A stretch of DNA of 64,000 nucleotides from Janthinobacterium sp. PC23-8. Its GTDB lineage: Bacteria > Pseudomonadota > Gammaproteobacteria > Burkholderiales > Burkholderiaceae_D. A program made the position numbers and the translations under genes. Numbering within the stretch: position 1 is the first letter of the stretch; every line of letters starts with the position of its first letter. Below, piece by piece: positions 35,788 to 44,058 of this stretch. Location: the NCBI RefSeq assembly GCF_002250505.1, contig NZ_NJGY01000001.1, positions 3,349,230 through 3,413,229 of the forward strand, in the 5' to 3' direction. Under the pieces are notes generated by a model. That model had not been told where the DNA came from. It worked only from the letters and a program-made list of their open reading frames with translations, and made no database searches.

Positions 35788-36489
35788 ATGTCCACAATCG
35801 AACAGAACTTGCAAGCCGTGCGGCGCAGTATCGCGCAAGCGGCCATAGAAGCGCAGCGCCCGCCTGAGGCCGTCACCCTGCTGGCCGTCTCGAAGACGTT
35901 TGGCTTTGATGCCGTGCTGACAGCGGCGGCGGCCGGGCAAACCGCGTTTGGCGAAAACTATCTGCAGGAAGCCATCGACAAGATCGCCGCCGTCAGGCTG
36001 GCCTTGCCGCAAACAGCGCTGGAATGGCATTTTATCGGGCCAATCCAGAGCAACAAGACGCGGCCGATCGCCGAGCATTTCGACTGGGTGCATACGGTCG
36101 AGCGCGAAAAGATTGCCGCGCGCCTGTCGGAGCAGCGCCCCGATGGCATGGAGGACCTGAATATCTGCCTGCAGGTCAATATCAGCGGCGAGGCCAGCAA
36201 GAGCGGCGTGGCGCCAGGCGAGCTGCCGGCGCTGGCGCGCGCCGTGGCGCAACTGCCGAAGTTACGCCTGCGCGGCCTGATGGCGATCCCCGAGCCGCAA
36301 ACCGATCCCGCCTTGCAGCGCGCCGCGTTCGCGCAGCTGCGTGTGCTGTACGAACAGCTGCGCGCCGACGGCTTGCCGCTCGACACCCTGTCGATGGGCA
36401 TGTCGTCGGACCTGCAGGCGGCCGTGCTGGAAGGCGCCACCATCGTGCGCGTCGGCAGCGCGATTTTCGGCGCCCGCGATTATTCCTGA
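35788..36489 (+). CDS. yggS: Pyridoxal 5'-phosphate homeostasis protein (YggS/PROSC)
   Basis: A 233-residue PLP-binding protein with an alanine-racemase-like barrel. The PLP lysine lies in LLAVSKTFG, with FGENYLQEA, WHFIGPIQSNK and MGMSSDL as further family motifs. The start is taken at the ATG at 35788 (MSTIEQNL); the ATG at 35782 is possible. It is followed after 21 bp by proC, the usual neighbour. Confidence 0.95.
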   Translation: MSTIEQNLQAVRRSIAQAAIEAQRPPEAVTLLAVSKTFGFDAVLTAAAAGQTAFGENYLQEAIDKIAAVRLALPQTALEWHFIGPIQSNKTRPIAEHFDWVHTVEREKIAARLSEQRPDGMEDLNICLQVNISGEASKSGVAPGELPALARAVAQLPKLRLRGLMAIPEPQTDPALQRAAFAQLRVLYEQLRADGLPLDTLSMGMSSDLQAAVLEGATIVRVGSAIFGARDYS

Positions 36490-36510
36490 CCCCCCTTTGA
36501 AAGAGCATTC

Positions 36511-37341
36511 ATGATGGCAGAACTGAAAATAGCATTTGTTGGCGGCGGCAATATGGCGGCGGCCCTGATCGCCGGGCTGGCGGGCAAACTGACGGCGGGC
36601 GCAAACATCCATGTGATCGACCCGCATGCCCCGGCGCTTGAAAAACTGCAGGCGCAGCATGGCGTGACCACGGCGGCGGCCGCCGATGACACGCTGCGCG
36701 TGGCCGACGTGATCGTGCTGGCCGTCAAGCCGCAAAGCATGCGCGAAGTGGCGGCCCAGTTGCTGCCGTTTCTCAATCGCGCCAAAGCGCCGCTGGTGCT
36801 GACGATTGCCGCCGGCATCCGCAGCGGCGACCTGGCGCGCTGGCTCGGCGACTATCCGGCGATCGTGCGCGCGATGCCGAACACGCCGGCCCTGATCGGC
36901 ATGGGCATTGCCGGCCTGGTGGCCAGCGGCGGCGTCAGCGGCGGGCAAAAAGCGCAGGCCGACGCCATCCTGGGCGCGGTCGGCACCACCGTCTGGCTAG
37001 ACGACGAAGAAAAAATCGATCCGGTGACGGCGATTTCGGGCAGCGGCCCGGCCTATGTGTTCTACTTTATCGAAGCGATGCAGGAAGCGGCGCGCGAACT
37101 GGGCCTGACGGCCGAACAGGGCACGCAGCTGGCGATCGCCACCTTTACGGGCGCGGCGCAACTGGCGGCGAACTCCAGCGAACCGGCCTCGGTGCTGCGC
37201 GAGCGCGTCACCTCCAAGGGCGGCACGACCTATGCGGCCTTGACCAGCATGGAAGAGAGCGGCGTCAAGGCCGCCATCGTCAAGGGCATCAAGGCGGCCG
37301 CCGCGCGCGGGCGTGAGCTTGGAGACGAGCTGGGGAAATAG
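36511..37341 (+). CDS. proC: Pyrroline-5-carboxylate reductase
   Basis: Last enzyme of proline synthesis, 276 residues. The Rossmann motif IAFVGGGNMAAALIAGL binds NAD(P)H. The C-terminal signature reads ITAISGSGPAYVFYF (first residue V in this copy: VTAISGSGPA), followed by LRERVTSKGGTT. The starts at 36511 and 36514 are both ATG. Confidence 0.97.
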   Translation: MMAELKIAFVGGGNMAAALIAGLAGKLTAGANIHVIDPHAPALEKLQAQHGVTTAAAADDTLRVADVIVLAVKPQSMREVAAQLLPFLNRAKAPLVLTIAAGIRSGDLARWLGDYPAIVRAMPNTPALIGMGIAGLVASGGVSGGQKAQADAILGAVGTTVWLDDEEKIDPVTAISGSGPAYVFYFIEAMQEAARELGLTAEQGTQLAIATFTGAAQLAANSSEPASVLRERVTSKGGTTYAALTSMEESGVKAAIVKGIKAAAARGRELGDELGK

Positions 37342-37433
37342 GAACGCCTGACAAAACCGTGGCGAGCGGCAGGGAGTTGCTGTGGGTGAAATTGGACCTT
37401 AATACGATCAATTGTAAGAAGGAGCGAGTGCTT

Positions 37434-37934
37434 GTGGGAAATGCCGTTTTAAGCCGGTTGTCCATGTTGGGCGTTGTTTTCTTGTGCCTTTCGCTGTCGT
37501 CCTTGACCAATGCTTCCGAACAACAAAGCGATATGGCATCGATCAAGCAGGAGCATTGTGAAGAAGGCAATAATCTTGAGAGTACTTTCTGCATGAGTCG
37601 AGAGCTAAACGAATCCGACGCACGTTTAAATGTTGTCTACAAGATATTGATGTCTGCGCTTGCCAAGCCACAAGGGTTGCAACGCGCGCAACGTGCATGG
37701 ATTGTTTTCCGTGACGCGGAGTGCAAGTTCCAGAGTGCGGCGATGCATGGCGGAAGTGCTTACAACTTTTCGATGGCCCTGTGCTTGATGCGGCTGACTG
37801 AACAGCGCATATCGGTGTTAGAAACCGTTAGGCCCTGTAATGGATGCGTAGAATTCAAGGAGGAGTTTTATGGAACGAGGAAAGGATTCAGCTTACCAGA
37901 GCGTAAGTACACTCCTGCTTCGGGCAAGCTATGA
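37434..37934 (+). CDS. LprI/DUF1311-like secreted protein
   Basis: A 166-residue protein with an N-terminal signal peptide (LSMLGVVFLCLSLSSLTNAS). The body has the DUF1311 pattern of lysozyme-inhibitor-LprI-like proteins: repeated Cys, LNVVYKILMSAL, LQRAQRAWIVFRDAEC and LCLMRLTEQRISVLE. The best start is GTG 37434, nine bases after AAGGAG (37419-37424); GTG 37428 is too close. The composition is more AT-rich than the flanks, and it has its own strong terminator, so it may be acquired. A lysozyme-inhibitor role is family inference. Confidence 0.75.
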   Translation: MGNAVLSRLSMLGVVFLCLSLSSLTNASEQQSDMASIKQEHCEEGNNLESTFCMSRELNESDARLNVVYKILMSALAKPQGLQRAQRAWIVFRDAECKFQSAAMHGGSAYNFSMALCLMRLTEQRISVLETVRPCNGCVEFKEEFYGTRKGFSLPERKYTPASGKL

Positions 37935-37935
37935 C

Positions 37936-37965
37936 ACGGGACTAAGCCTGGTGGCTTAGTCCCGT
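37936..37965 (+). terminator. Perfect 13-bp hairpin after the LprI-like gene
   Basis: ACGGGACTAAGCC (37936-37948) pairs perfectly with GGCTTAGTCCCGT (37953-37965) around TGGT, one base after the stop codon. The following T-run is short, but the stem is very stable. Confidence 0.75.
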
Positions 37966-38053
37966 CTTAACGCGCTTCAACTGCCACGTCCACTCTGGGG
38001 CGATGGCAGCCACTTGCATCGCTCAGGAAGCTGCAGGTTTGGTCAGACGTTTT

Positions 38054-38773
38054 CTACATCACCTTCACGGCACGGCCGATGTAAAGGATCGGCCCGGTCG
38101 GCCGGCCCGTCGGTGAACCGGTCTCCGGTTCCAAGGTGATTTCAAACAGCTGCTCGGCCTGCATCGGCGGCAGCTTGTCGAGTTTCAGCTTGAGCGTCTG
38201 CCCGGGCTGTACCAGGCCCAGCGAGACAGGGGCGCCCCAGTCCTTGCCCTTGGTCCAGAACTGCAGGGATTTCTGCTGCGGCACGCTAGTCGGTCCCAGT
38301 GGGATCAGGCTCAGGTCGCGGTTGTCTTTATTCCCAGCCTGGACGAGCCAGCCGGGCGCCTTGTCCTGCGGCGCCACCAGCACCACCAGATAGCCGGGGC
38401 CGCCTGGTGCCTGCGGCTGCATGGTCACCATCACGGCCAGCGCGGCGGCGGCGGCGGCCAGGCCGCCGCCAGCCAGTATTCGCCAGAAAGCCAGACTGTT
38501 CCACCACGCTTGCCAGCGGCCAGCCTGCCGCACGGCTTTTGGCGTAAACAGGGTCGAAGCGATACGCGGCCACAACTGCGGCGACGGGTCCTCCGGCGGC
38601 GCCAGGCCGGTCAGGGGCAGCAAGCGCTGCTCCCAGCCATCGACGGCGTCGCGCAGCTGCGCGTCAGTAGCCAAGCGCTGTTCGACTTCGGCGCGTTCCT
38701 GGGCTGCCAAGGTGCCCAGCACATATTCGCTGGCCAGGCGCTGCAGTTCTTCCTCATTCAATGGCGTATTCAT
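38054..38773 (-). CDS. Anti-sigma factor, RskA type
   Basis: A single-pass inner-membrane protein of 239 residues. The cytoplasmic N-terminal ZAS-like helical part (LNEEELQRLASEYVLGTL) binds the sigma factor. One membrane helix lies near 100-120 (ILAGGGLAAAAAALAVMV), and the periplasmic C-terminal domain is of the anti-sigma-K (RskA) family. Its ATG overlaps the sigma factor stop as ATGA, which couples the two products. The open frame extends upstream into the sigma gene, but that part is not coding. Confidence 0.88.
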   Translation of the reverse strand: MNTPLNEEELQRLASEYVLGTLAAQERAEVEQRLATDAQLRDAVDGWEQRLLPLTGLAPPEDPSPQLWPRIASTLFTPKAVRQAGRWQAWWNSLAFWRILAGGGLAAAAAALAVMVTMQPQAPGGPGYLVVLVAPQDKAPGWLVQAGNKDNRDLSLIPLGPTSVPQQKSLQFWTKGKDWGAPVSLGLVQPGQTLKLKLDKLPPMQAEQLFEITLEPETGSPTGRPTGPILYIGRAVKVM

Positions 38774-39327
38774 CCCATGCACTCCCGCAAGCTGGCCAGG
38801 CCGCGCTTGATCCAGGCTTTCACGGTGCCGAGGGGCGAGGCGACGCGCTGCGCGATTTCGCTGTGCGAGCAGCCATCGACATAGGCGTACAGGATGCAGT
38901 TGCGTTTGGCCTCGTCGAGGTGGCCCAGGCAATCGTGCAACTTGCCCATGTTCGCTTGCAGCGCATAGGCGTCGCCGGCGTGTCCGCCCTGGCGTTCATG
39001 CAGCAGGTGTTCCACGGTATCCTCGTCGGCCGATATTTCATGGGCGCGTGCACGCGCCACGTTCAGCGCCTGGTGTCGTACTACCACATAGATCCAGCCC
39101 TTGCCGCTGCCGCGCGTGGCGTCGAAACTGCCGGCGCGGCGCCAGATGCTGAGAAAGGCGTCATGCAGCACGTCTTCGGCCAAGGCCCGCTGGCGCACGA
39201 TGCGCAGCGCCACGCCCAGCAGATAGCGGCTTTCCTGCTGGTATAACCCCTGCAGGGCTTGCTGCTCGCCGCGCGCGCAGGCGCGCAGGGCGGCGTCGTA
39301 GTCGTAGGTGGCGGCAGGTGTCGGCAA
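38770..39327 (-). CDS. ECF RNA polymerase sigma factor
   Basis: A sigma-70 family factor of 185 residues with region 2 (LAEDVLHDAFLSIWRRAGSFD, partly quoted) and region 4 helix-turn-helix (CSHSEIAQRVASPLGTVKAWI). It is paired with the RskA-type anti-sigma gene. The only suitable start is a TTG at 39327 without a good ribosome site; an upstream in-frame stop rules out longer forms, and the next internal ATG is far too late. The neighbouring DUF3455 lipoprotein gene may belong to its regulon (inference). Confidence 0.9.
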   Translation of the reverse strand: MPTPAATYDYDAALRACARGEQQALQGLYQQESRYLLGVALRIVRQRALAEDVLHDAFLSIWRRAGSFDATRGSGKGWIYVVVRHQALNVARARAHEISADEDTVEHLLHERQGGHAGDAYALQANMGKLHDCLGHLDEAKRNCILYAYVDGCSHSEIAQRVASPLGTVKAWIKRGLASLRECMG

Positions 39328-39364
39328 GGTGGCGGCTATCGGTGGGTTGGCAAGTTTTCAATGA

Positions 39365-39391
39365 ATTATAGGTCAGAAGACATCTTGCCAA
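39365..39391 (-). promoter_or_regulatory. Promoter before the ECF sigma gene
   Basis: On the minus strand TTGGCA (39391-39386) and TATAAT (39370-39365) are separated by 15 bp, slightly short. The start codon is about 38 nt downstream of the -10 box. Confidence 0.4.
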
Positions 39392-39410
39392 CCGTCATGT
39401 TTCAACCGTT

Positions 39411-39956
39411 TCAGACGGTTTTCCAGAAAATATAATCGGCCTGGTAAGGCACCCATTGCCTGGCGCCGAGATTGCTGGCGCTGCAAGCGGACATCGGCGC
39501 CACGCCACCCTGGGTCGCCACGCGCTGGATATAGCTCACGCCCTGCATGGCGCCGCTGCCGGTGGCCGGATTGGCTTTCACCAGCTGATATGGAATATTG
39601 CCGGTGCCGGCAGGGGCGACTGCCACTTGCGTTGCCGTCACGGCCGAGCCATCGCGGCTGGCCCAGGTGGCCGGTGGGCCAACATAGGTGCCGACCTGCA
39701 TGCCGCCGCGGTCATTCAGTACCGCGTCCGGTCCCACGAAGACCCATTCGTGGCCCGTCATGTCCTTCCTGGCCTTGCATTCATAGGCGATCTTGCCCAC
39801 GCCCACGGTCTGCATGGCGACTTGGTGGCCGTCCGGCACTTTCACGCCGGCAGGCAATTGTTCCTGCGAATAGCGTGCGCTCATCGGCGCGCAGGCCGAC
39901 AGCAGCATCAGGGAGGCGAATGGCAAGGCGAGGTGGCGTGGCGAGAGGGTCTGCAT
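39411..39956 (-). CDS. DUF3455 domain lipoprotein
   Basis: A 181-residue protein. The N-terminus ends in the lipobox LLSAC, so it is a lipoprotein. The DUF3455 body has YECKARKDMTGHEWVFVGPDA and WASRDGSAVTA-type segments (partly quoted). The function is unknown to me. It lies directly upstream of the ECF sigma/anti-sigma pair on the same strand. Confidence 0.8.
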   Translation of the reverse strand: MQTLSPRHLALPFASLMLLSACAPMSARYSQEQLPAGVKVPDGHQVAMQTVGVGKIAYECKARKDMTGHEWVFVGPDAVLNDRGGMQVGTYVGPPATWASRDGSAVTATQVAVAPAGTGNIPYQLVKANPATGSGAMQGVSYIQRVATQGGVAPMSACSASNLGARQWVPYQADYIFWKTV

Positions 39957-40043
39957 GGCGTGCTCCTGGGTTATAAGGTTCAGCCGGCTGGCTGATACCG
40001 GTACTACCCATGGATGCGCCGTTTGGATGCAGCAAACAGAAAA

Positions 40044-40391
40044 TTATTTTTCGACCGGTGCCTGCTGCTGGTTCAGGCGCTGCAGCATGCTGCGGATAAT
40101 GGGCAGGGCGACACTGGCGTGGCGCAGCAGGGCGCTGGCGCGCAGCAGCCACGGCAAGCTGCGGCGCGGACGCAGCAGCATCAGGCCCAGCATGCCGCCG
40201 GCCACCATCAGCGGCACTTTCAGGCGCGCCAGGATGGCCTGGCGCAAATTGCCGCCGCTCAAAGGTTCGAACAATTGCCGCGTCTCCAGGCCCAGCGCCG
40301 TGCGCTGCAGCGCGCAGTCGGCCAGCAGCGCATCGCGCCGTTGCCTGGCGCTCAGCTTGACCATAATAGGGGACTGGGGATCGGGTTTCAT
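40044..40391 (-). CDS. YqjK-like small protein
   Basis: A 115-residue protein, basic at the N-terminus (KLSARQRRDALLADCALQR), with a hydrophobic middle (VPLMVAGGMLGLMLL). Its ATG overlaps the stop of the holin-like gene as ATGA. Position and appearance match the third gene of the yqjD-yqjE-yqjK set. No biochemical role is known to me. Confidence 0.65.
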   Translation of the reverse strand: MKPDPQSPIMVKLSARQRRDALLADCALQRTALGLETRQLFEPLSGGNLRQAILARLKVPLMVAGGMLGLMLLRPRRSLPWLLRASALLRHASVALPIIRSMLQRLNQQQAPVEK

Positions 40392-40774
40392 GGCCGCTCC
40401 GATGCGCGGTGCGCCAGATGCTGCAAGGCGTCGAGGTCCTTGTTCAGCTCGTCCATGGTAAAGGACAACAGCTTGGGCTTGCCGCGAAAACTGGCGCGCA
40501 CGCCGGCCAGGGTGGCGATGGCGGCAACGATAAAGACGGTCGAGGAAATGGCGATGGCGCCGATGCGGTGCGTGTCCCAGAAAATGACGATGACGAGAAA
40601 CACCAGCAGCACCAGGCCGACAAACAGCAGCAGCAGGGCCAGCATGGCCAGCCCCAGGTAAGTCAGGTAGCGCAGCGACTCTTCTTCCATCTCCACTGCC
40701 GCCAGTTTCAAGCGGGTGCGGATGATGTCGGCCAGGGTCGCCGCGACGCGGGCAGCATGTTGAACGATAGCCAT
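40388..40774 (-). CDS. Phage-holin-superfamily membrane protein (YqjE-like)
   Basis: A 128-residue inner-membrane protein with an amphipathic N-terminal helix (LKLAAVEMEEESLRYLTYLG) and two strong membrane helices, the second of which ends near GVRASFRGKPK. This is the Phage_holin_3_6/DUF1469 layout of YqjE. Despite the family name there is no phage context; it sits in a housekeeping envelope set after the DUF883 gene. Confidence 0.82.
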   Translation of the reverse strand: MAIVQHAARVAATLADIIRTRLKLAAVEMEEESLRYLTYLGLAMLALLLLFVGLVLLVFLVIVIFWDTHRIGAIAISSTVFIVAAIATLAGVRASFRGKPKLLSFTMDELNKDLDALQHLAHRASERP

Positions 40775-40846
40775 GAACTGCCTTTCGTGTCGAAATGCAG
40801 GCGGACTGCTTGAAAACTCTTGCCGCCCGGGTACTACGGGAAAAAA

Positions 40847-41203
40847 CTAGCGGCGCGACGAGGCCAGCAGCAGGCCGAACAGCACGCCGACGACGGCGCC
40901 GGCGCCGACGGCCTTCCATGGATTGTCCTGCACGTATTCGTCGGTAGCCCTGGCGGCTTTTTTGGTGCGGTCGACCAGGTCTTCTTCCAGCTTGATCAGG
41001 TCTTTCTTGGCCGTATCGAGGGTGGTGATGAATTTTTCCTTGACGGCGCGGATGTTTTCGCCCGTCTGGCCACCGGCGTTGTCGAGCCAGCCTTCGGCTT
41101 CATTGATGACACCCTTGATGTCGCCAATCACTTTATCGCGCGCATGGCCAGCTTCGGCGATGACGTTATCGCTGCTGGATTTGCCTGTTTGTATCGAGCT
41201 CAT
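40847..41203 (-). CDS. DUF883 family protein (YqjD/ElaB-like)
   Basis: A 118-residue helical protein with a single C-terminal membrane anchor (AVGAGAVVGVLFGLLLASSRR) preceded by DEYVQDNPWK, the family hallmark. The E. coli homologues are inner-membrane proteins that bind ribosomes in stationary phase. A good GAGG ribosome site precedes the ATG. It is the first gene of the three-gene yqjD-E-K-like set. Confidence 0.88.
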   Translation of the reverse strand: MSSIQTGKSSSDNVIAEAGHARDKVIGDIKGVINEAEGWLDNAGGQTGENIRAVKEKFITTLDTAKKDLIKLEEDLVDRTKKAARATDEYVQDNPWKAVGAGAVVGVLFGLLLASSRR

Positions 41204-41310
41204 GTATTACCTCATCGGTGGGTGAAAGCACAGTGAAATACCAGTGTAGAGTGCAGCGGCAAAGCGATCTTGCGGCGCGTCAACAAGGTCCGAGGCGCAA
41301 GACTGATTGA

Positions 41311-42165
41311 CTAGCGGAAAGCGAAGTCCAGCACGACCCCCGCAAAAACCGCTGCTCCCAGCCAGTTATTATGCCGGAATGCGGCAAAACAAGGCAGACG
41401 CTCGCGTGCGCGTATCAGGGTGTAGTGATAAACGGCGCAGCCGGCCGCCACCAGCAGGCCCGCCACATACCAGTAGCGCAGGCCCAGGTACCAGCCGCAG
41501 GCCAGCCACAGCAGCAGGAACAGGGCATAGCACAGCATGATGATGGCCACGTCGTGGCGCCCGAAGGTGATGGCCGAGGTGCGGATGCCGATCTTCAGGT
41601 CGTCGTCGCGGTCAACCATGGCGTACTCCGTATCGTAGGCCACGGCCCAGAACACATTGCCGACCAGCAACAGCCAGGCGACGACGGGCACCGAGTCCGT
41701 GATGGCGGCAAAACCCATCGGGATGCCGAAGCCGAAGGCGATGCCCAGATACGCTTGCGGAATGGCGAAGAAACGCTTGAAGTAGGGATAAGTGGCGGCG
41801 ATGATCACGGCCGCCACCGACAACTGTTTTGTCAGCGCATTCAGGGGCAGGATCAGGCAGAAGGCGGCCACCGTCAGCACGCCGGCCACGGCCAGGGCTT
41901 CCTTGCCGCTGATACGCCCGCTGGTAATCGGGCGGTCGGCCGTGCGCTTGACGAATTTGTCGATATTCTGGTCGGCGTAATCGTTGATGGCGCAGCCGGC
42001 CGAGCGCATCAGGAAGGTGCCGAGCAAAAAGATCAGCAGCAGCCGCCAGTCCGGCACGCCTTGCCGCGCCATCCACAAGGCGCACAGGGTGGGCCACAGC
42101 AGCAATACGGTACCGATTGGCTTGTCGAGCCGGATCAGGCGGAAATACAGCGCCAGCTTGTTCAT
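41311..42165 (-). CDS. ubiA: 4-hydroxybenzoate octaprenyltransferase
   Basis: Membrane prenyltransferase of ubiquinone synthesis, 284 residues. Two Asp-rich motifs that bind the prenyl diphosphate are intact: NDYADQNID and [13 protein letters not shown]. Nine hydrophobic helices are seen, and [15 protein letters not shown] near the N-terminus is typical of UbiA. No ubiC is adjacent. Confidence 0.95.
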   Translation of the reverse strand: MNKLALYFRLIRLDKPIGTVLLLWPTLCALWMARQGVPDWRLLLIFLLGTFLMRSAGCAINDYADQNIDKFVKRTADRPITSGRISGKEALAVAGVLTVAAFCLILPLNALTKQLSVAAVIIAATYPYFKRFFAIPQAYLGIAFGFGIPMGFAAITDSVPVVAWLLLVGNVFWAVAYDTEYAMVDRDDDLKIGIRTSAITFGRHDVAIIMLCYALFLLLWLACGWYLGLRYWYVAGLLVAAGCAVYHYTLIRARERLPCFAAFRHNNWLGAAVFAGVVLDFAFR

Positions 42166-42223
42166 GGAAATCTCGATCTTGTTGAAGAGAAACGCCGATT
42201 ATCGCAAATACTATGGCAAGGTA

Positions 42224-43174
42224 CTATTTTTCGCCCTGGACGGCCTCTTCAAACAAACTGGTAATTCCGGGCAACTCGCAGCCGGCAATCGCCGCGCACA
42301 GGGCGTCGATGGCGGCCTTGCGCGTAAAGCTCTTGCGCCACAGCATCACCACCCGGCGCGACGGCGCCGGTTCGTCGAATTCGCGGTAGGCCAGCATGCC
42401 GTCCGCCGCGTGCATATCCGGCACCGAGGCGCGCGGCAGTACGGTCAGGCCGATGCCGCTGGCCACCATATGGCGGATGGTTTCCAGCGACGAGCCTTCG
42501 AAGGTGCGCTGCATGCCGTTACCGGGCGAGGAAAAGCGCGCCATTTCCGGACACACTTCCAGCACCTGGTCGCGGAAGCAATGGCCGTTGCCCAGCAACA
42601 GCATGGTTTCCGACTTCAGATCCTGCGCGGCGATGGTCTTGCGCGCCGTCCATGCATGGTGGCGCGGCATGGCCACCACGAACGGCTCGTCATACAGGGT
42701 CTGCATGGCCATGCCGTGTTCGGGCAGGGGCAGGGCCATGATGGCCACGTCCAGTTCGCCCTGGCGCAGCAGTTCAAGCAGGCGTACCGTAAAATTTTCC
42801 TGCAAAATCAGGGGCATCTGCGGCACTTGATCGATCATGGCTTTGACCAGAGGCGGCAGCAGGTAGGGGCCGATCGTATAGATCACGCCCAGGCGCAGCG
42901 GGCCGGCCAGCGGGTCCTTGTTCTGCTTGGCCAGTTCCTTGATGGCGGCCGTCTGTTCCAGCACGCGCTCGGCCTGGGCGATGATTTGCGCACCCAGCGG
43001 CGTGACCGAGATTTCGGCGCCGCCGCGTTCGAACAGCACCACGCCCAGTTCGTCCTCGAGCTTCTTGATGGCCACTGACAGGGTCGGCTGGGCCACAAAA
43101 CAGGCTTCTGCCGCATGGCCGAAGTGCTTGGCGCGCGCGACGGCCACGATATATTTCAGTTCAGTCAGTGTCAT
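42224..43174 (-). CDS. oxyR: Hydrogen peroxide sensor/regulator OxyR
   Basis: LysR-type regulator of 316 residues. It has an N-terminal winged helix (HFGHAAEACFVAQPTLSVAI). The redox pair of OxyR is present in GHCFRDQVLEVC, which distinguishes it from ordinary LysR proteins. The start is the ATG at 43174 (MTLTELKYIVAVA); the frame is open 49 codons further. No katG or ahpC gene lies next to it here; the adjacent genes are ubiA and rfaE2. Confidence 0.93.
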   Translation of the reverse strand: MTLTELKYIVAVARAKHFGHAAEACFVAQPTLSVAIKKLEDELGVVLFERGGAEISVTPLGAQIIAQAERVLEQTAAIKELAKQNKDPLAGPLRLGVIYTIGPYLLPPLVKAMIDQVPQMPLILQENFTVRLLELLRQGELDVAIMALPLPEHGMAMQTLYDEPFVVAMPRHHAWTARKTIAAQDLKSETMLLLGNGHCFRDQVLEVCPEMARFSSPGNGMQRTFEGSSLETIRHMVASGIGLTVLPRASVPDMHAADGMLAYREFDEPAPSRRVVMLWRKSFTRKAAIDALCAAIAGCELPGITSLFEEAVQGEK

Positions 43175-43346
43175 AAGGTGATTGAAACACAGGAAATGCC
43201 AGCTTGCAATGAATGAAAGAGGACGTGCGCGGCAACTGCTGCGGCGATCGCGTATTGTAGCGGATCGCCCCCTATAATAGAGGGAACCGGGCGGTCGCGC
43301 ACGACCAGCCGCCCAACTCACTCACTGTACTGAACACTGGACTCCC

Positions 43347-43823
43347 ATGCCTGATTTTGAAACCAAACTATGCAGCCGCGAGGAACTGCAGGCGCGCGCG
43401 GCGGCCTTGCCCAAACCGGTGGTCGTCACCAACGGCGTGTTCGATATCCTGCACCGCGGTCACGTGACCTATCTGGCGCAGGCGCGCGCGCTGGGCGCTT
43501 CGCTGGTGGTGGCCCTCAATACCGACGCTTCGGTCAAGCGCCTGGGCAAGGGGGACGACCGCCCGCTCAACAGCTGCGAAGACCGCATGGCGGTGCTGGC
43601 CGCGCTCGCATCGGTGAGCCTGGTGGTGCCGTTTTCGGAAGACAGCGCACTGGAAGTGGTGCAGGAAATCCAGCCTGAAATCTACGTCAAGGGTGGCGAC
43701 TACGACATGACGGCGATACCTGAAGGCAAGGCCGTGCTGGCCTATGGCGGCCAGGCCGTGGCGATCGACTTCGAACACGACCGCTCGACCACCAAATTGC
43801 TCAGCAAGGTGCGCCAGCAGTAA
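43347..43823 (+). CDS. rfaE2: D-glycero-beta-D-manno-heptose 1-phosphate adenylyltransferase
   Basis: A nucleotidyltransferase of 158 residues, equal to the C-terminal domain of HldE. The GVFDILHRGHVTYL motif (HxGH) and a C-terminal DRSTTKLLSKV are intact. It makes ADP-heptose for the LPS inner core. The kinase half (RfaE1) is encoded elsewhere. A TATAAT at 43273-43278 may be its -10 box. Confidence 0.93.
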   Translation: MPDFETKLCSREELQARAAALPKPVVVTNGVFDILHRGHVTYLAQARALGASLVVALNTDASVKRLGKGDDRPLNSCEDRMAVLAALASVSLVVPFSEDSALEVVQEIQPEIYVKGGDYDMTAIPEGKAVLAYGGQAVAIDFEHDRSTTKLLSKVRQQ

Positions 43824-43845
43824 CAACGACACCGGCTGTGCACGC

Positions 43846-43865
43846 ACAAGAGAAACCGCTCTTGT
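43846..43865 (+). terminator. Hairpin after rfaE2
   Basis: ACAAGAG pairs with CTCTTGT around AAACCG, followed by TGCGTTTAT. It is a moderate terminator that would separate rfaE2 from the tubulin-like operon. Confidence 0.5.
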
Positions 43866-43890
43866 TGCGTTTATACTATCGTGTTATACC
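43862..43890 (+). promoter_or_regulatory. Candidate promoter of the tubulin-like operon
   Basis: TTGTTG (43862-43867) and TATACC (43885-43890) are spaced by 17 bp. This would give a leader of about 160 nt before the first gene at 44059. TATACT at 43872-43877 is an alternative -10 box. Confidence 0.45.
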
Positions 43891-44058
43891 TGCCCGGGGG
43901 CGTCGATGTCGTGCTGCACGCCGTCAATGTTTCCACAGGGATAAAAAGGCGTTACTATGATCGTTATGCCAAGGCTGCGCCAGGTCAGCCGCAGCGCGTA
44001 GTGCCGCCGTTCATCACGCCATGCCCATGGCGGTCATCGTTTGCGACAGAAGAAATCA

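Noticed and set aside
40388..40774. Prophage remnant suggested by the phage-holin family name
   Set aside because: The neighbours are DUF883 and YqjK-like genes, a normal chromosomal set; no other phage gene is present.
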